Shown: positions 12,888-14,991 of the stretch, in pieces
Layout of the letters: every line of letters begins with the position of its first letter
Position numbering within the stretch: position 1 is the stretch's first letter
Assembly (NCBI GenBank): GCA_036821645.1
Contig: DAISJD010000078.1
Span: forward strand, 1 to 14,991
Direction: 5' to 3'
DNA length: 14,991 nt
From: DAISJD01 sp036821645
GTDB taxonomy: Bacteria; Pseudomonadota; Alphaproteobacteria; ATCC43930; CGMCC-115725
Position numbers and translations under genes: made by a program
The notes under the pieces: generated by a model
Told to the model about the DNA's origin: nothing
The model's database searches: none
Seen by the model: the letters and a program-made list of their open reading frames with translations, nothing else

Positions 12888-14991
12888 GCATGCCCGAAGC
12901 CGCCGCCGAGCCCCCATCGTCCGAGGGACGTCGAATTTGGACGATCCCGGCAACCGCCCCGTTTCTCGATCAGTTCGTCGCCGGTCTTTTTGCGCGGCAT
13001 GGGCGCGATCCCCTCACCCTGTCGCGCCTGACCATCTATCTGCCGTCGCGCCGGGCCGGGCGTGCCTTGCGCGCAGCGTTTTTGCGCGCGACCGACGGCG
13101 CACCCCTATTGCTGCCAAAAATCGGGCCGATCGGCGGTCTCGATCAGGATGAATTGATCCTTTCAGGCGGCCCCGGAACGGCTGAATCCCTGCGGCTCAC
13201 CCCCGCCATTCACCCCTTGCGCCGCCAATTGCTCTTGGCCCATTTGGTACGCCGTTGGGGGGCCTTGCGCGACGGTGCGCCAATCTTACCGGCACAGGCG
13301 GTCGCCCTTGCCGCCGATCTCGCCCGGTTGCTGGACGAGATTGCAAGCGAAGACATCGATATCGCCGCACTCGCCGGTCTTGCCCCGGCCGAATATGCCG
13401 AACATTGGCAAATCACCCTTGAATTTTTGAAAATCGTCACGGACCAATGGCCGGCCGTGCTGGCCGCCGAAGGGGTGGTCGATCCTGCAACCCGGCGGCG
13501 GCATGTCTTGCAGCTTCAGGCGGAGATCTGGGCCGACACACCGCCCAAAGATCCGATCTACGCGATCGGTTTTGCCGATGCACCACCCGATCTCGCCCAT
13601 TTGTTGGATATTATAAGCCGTCTCTCCGGCGGCGGCGGGGTCGTCCTCACTGGGCTCAGCCTCGATCTCGATGCCGATCATCGCGGTGCCATTCTGGCCG
13701 ACCCGACCCACCCGGAACATGGGATGCTGCACTGGCTTGCCGGTCTCGGCCTTGGCCCTGACGCGGTGATCCCTTGGGGCCGCGCGCCCCCCCCAAATCC
13801 CGCCCGTTTGACCCTGGCCCAGGAAATTCTGCGCCCCGCAGCCGTCAGCCACGAATGGCGGCGTCTTGACGGATTGCCGCCCGGTGCCTTGCGCTCGCTC
13901 GTGCGTCTCGATCTTGCAACCCCCCAAGAAGAAGCGCAGACCATCGCCTTGATGCTGCGCGAACAATTGGAACGACCGGGGGCAACAGCCATGCTCGTCA
14001 CCCCCGATCGGACCTTGGCGCGACGGGTTGCGGGCGAACTGAAACGCTGGCAGATCGATATCGACGATTCCGCCGGGATCGGGCTCAACCACACGCCACC
14101 CGGCATTTTTCTGCGTCTCATGGCAACGGCGATCCGCGAAGCATTCGCCCCTGTGCCGCTTTTGGCCTTGTTGAAACACCCGCTGGCGGCGGCGGGTCAA
14201 GATCCGGCCGGTTTTCGCGAGGATGTCCGCCGGATCGAACGGGCGATTTTACGCGGGCCCCGCCCGGCATCGGGATTTGCCGGGCTTTATGCAGCCCTTG
14301 CGGCAGCGGATCAGCCCGATTTGGTGCCGTTTCTCGATCGGCTCTCAACCATCCTCGGCCCGTTCATCGCGATCTTCGATGAGCCGACCACGGGTCTCGA
14401 CACGATGATCAAGGCCCATATCGCCGCCGCCGAGGCGCTGGCCGCAACCCCGGACGACCCGACCGGCACCCGTCTTTGGGCGCGCGAGGCGGGCCAAGCC
14501 CTCAGCCCGTTTTTAGCCGACCTCGTCATCGCCGCCGAAGGCTTCGCAGGCATTGCCGGGTCGGATTACCCGTTCCTGTTGGAAACACTGTTGGCGACCG
14601 GCACGGTGCGGCCCAATTTTGGCAAACATCCGCGTCTTGCCCTCTATGGTACGCTCGAAGCCCGCTTAGAGCGCGCCGATCTCGTCATCCTCGCCGGTTT
14701 GAACGAGGGAACATGGCCCCCCGCCGTTTCGGGCGATCCGTGGCTATCCCGCCCGATGCGCCGGGATTTCGGACTGCCGGCACCGGAACGTCAAATCGGG
14801 CTGTCGGCCCATGATTTCTATCTGGGATTCTGCGCCCCCACCGTGGTGATAACCCGCGCACGCCGGGTAGACGGCACACCGACCGTGCCGTCGCGCTGGC
14901 TCTTGCGGCTCGACACGGTCCTCGAAGCGGCAGGCTATCGAAAAGGGCTGCCGGATCCGGAAAAAACCAGCCGGTTCCTGCATTATCAATC
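12884..14991 (+). CDS. addB: Double-strand break repair protein AddB (3' end outside window)
   Basis: 702 complete codons are visible; the frame is open to the right edge and the C-terminal nuclease/Fe-S part is missing from the window. AddB is the partner of AddA in the helicase-nuclease that processes double-strand ends for RecA. Family features seen: IWTIPATAPFLDQFVAGL near residues 18-35, LTIYLPSRRAGRALRAAFLR, LLPKIGPIGGLDQDEL, then the C-terminal helicase-like ARLERADLVILAGLNEGTWPP, PWLSRPMRRDFGLPAPERQIGLSAHDF and the TRARRVDGTPTVPSRWL stretch. The alphaproteobacterial type lacks a working Walker A at the N-terminus, consistent with what is seen. The start ATG at 12884 overlaps the upstream stop (ATGA); a second Met lies two codons later. 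addA would be expected immediately downstream. Confidence 0.92.
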   Translation, partial: MSMPEAAAEPPSSEGRRIWTIPATAPFLDQFVAGLFARHGRDPLTLSRLTIYLPSRRAGRALRAAFLRATDGAPLLLPKIGPIGGLDQDELILSGGPGTAESLRLTPAIHPLRRQLLLAHLVRRWGALRDGAPILPAQAVALAADLARLLDEIASEDIDIAALAGLAPAEYAEHWQITLEFLKIVTDQWPAVLAAEGVVDPATRRRHVLQLQAEIWADTPPKDPIYAIGFADAPPDLAHLLDIISRLSGGGGVVLTGLSLDLDADHRGAILADPTHPEHGMLHWLAGLGLGPDAVIPWGRAPPPNPARLTLAQEILRPAAVSHEWRRLDGLPPGALRSLVRLDLATPQEEAQTIALMLREQLERPGATAMLVTPDRTLARRVAGELKRWQIDIDDSAGIGLNHTPPGIFLRLMATAIREAFAPVPLLALLKHPLAAAGQDPAGFREDVRRIERAILRGPRPASGFAGLYAALAAADQPDLVPFLDRLSTILGPFIAIFDEPTTGLDTMIKAHIAAAEALAATPDDPTGTRLWAREAGQALSPFLADLVIAAEGFAGIAGSDYPFLLETLLATGTVRPNFGKHPRLALYGTLEARLERADLVILAGLNEGTWPPAVSGDPWLSRPMRRDFGLPAPERQIGLSAHDFYLGFCAPTVVITRARRVDGTPTVPSRWLLRLDTVLEAAGYRKGLPDPEKTSRFLHYQ

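Noticed and set aside
13286..14200. 304-codon open frame on the minus strand inside addB
   Set aside because: It is antisense to a clear AddB frame and its protein shows low-complexity, high-Gly/Arg composition with no family pattern; long antisense frames are expected in high-GC DNA.
14378..14404. DEPTTGLDT string in AddB resembling an ABC Walker B and D-loop
   Set aside because: No Walker A, signature motif or ABC context around it; it lies in the variable middle of AddB and is most likely chance.

Overview
The window is a GC-rich alphaproteobacterial chromosome segment, probably from a Rhodospirillales/Azospirillaceae-like relative. Two things support this: the order tsaE - amgK-like - murU-like - addB, and a ferredoxin-NADP+ reductase of the thioredoxin-reductase-like type. 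The taxonomic placement rests on gene content and remembered gene order, not on a search. Genes are tightly packed, with many ATGA or TGATG stop/start overlaps.

Layout. (1) Positions 1-2620, minus strand: three overlapping glycosyltransferase genes (GT9 heptosyltransferase-like, then GT2, then a GT4-type gene cut by the left edge), probably an LPS-core operon. It reads from a good sigma70-like promoter that would give an almost leaderless mRNA. (2) 2841-3284, plus: a small helical, weakly phasin-like protein behind a candidate FNR/FixK-type box. (3) 3478-8841, plus: a branched-chain amino acid (or similar substrate) ABC importer, livH-livM-livG-livF, translationally coupled to a small three-helix membrane protein (DUF6867-like), then a periplasmic binding protein with its own leader. 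(4) 8891-9430: an AT-rich island. It holds one minus-strand gene of unknown function (110 aa, about 40% GC) and, upstream of it, a very AT-rich stretch (about 18% GC over 9281-9430) with an (AT)10 microsatellite and perfect hairpins. (5) 9431-10450, minus: ferredoxin/flavodoxin-NADP+ reductase. (6) 10613-14991, plus: tsaE, a sugar kinase like AmgK, a nucleotidyltransferase like MurU, and addB running off the right edge. These overlap by 1-4 bp and form one operon joining tRNA t6A modification, cell-wall sugar recycling and recombination repair.

The part least explained by standard annotation is the island between the binding-protein gene and the reductase gene. Its single protein has a beta-alpha-beta pattern (N-terminal ITYDN strand, then a helix and a GG turn) that distantly recalls the small Cas2/SinR-like ferredoxin fold. 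Its predicted promoter region contains the (AT)10 tract, so length-variable expression is possible. Both ideas are inference. No CRISPR array, cas cluster, transposase, integrase, rRNA or tRNA gene was seen.
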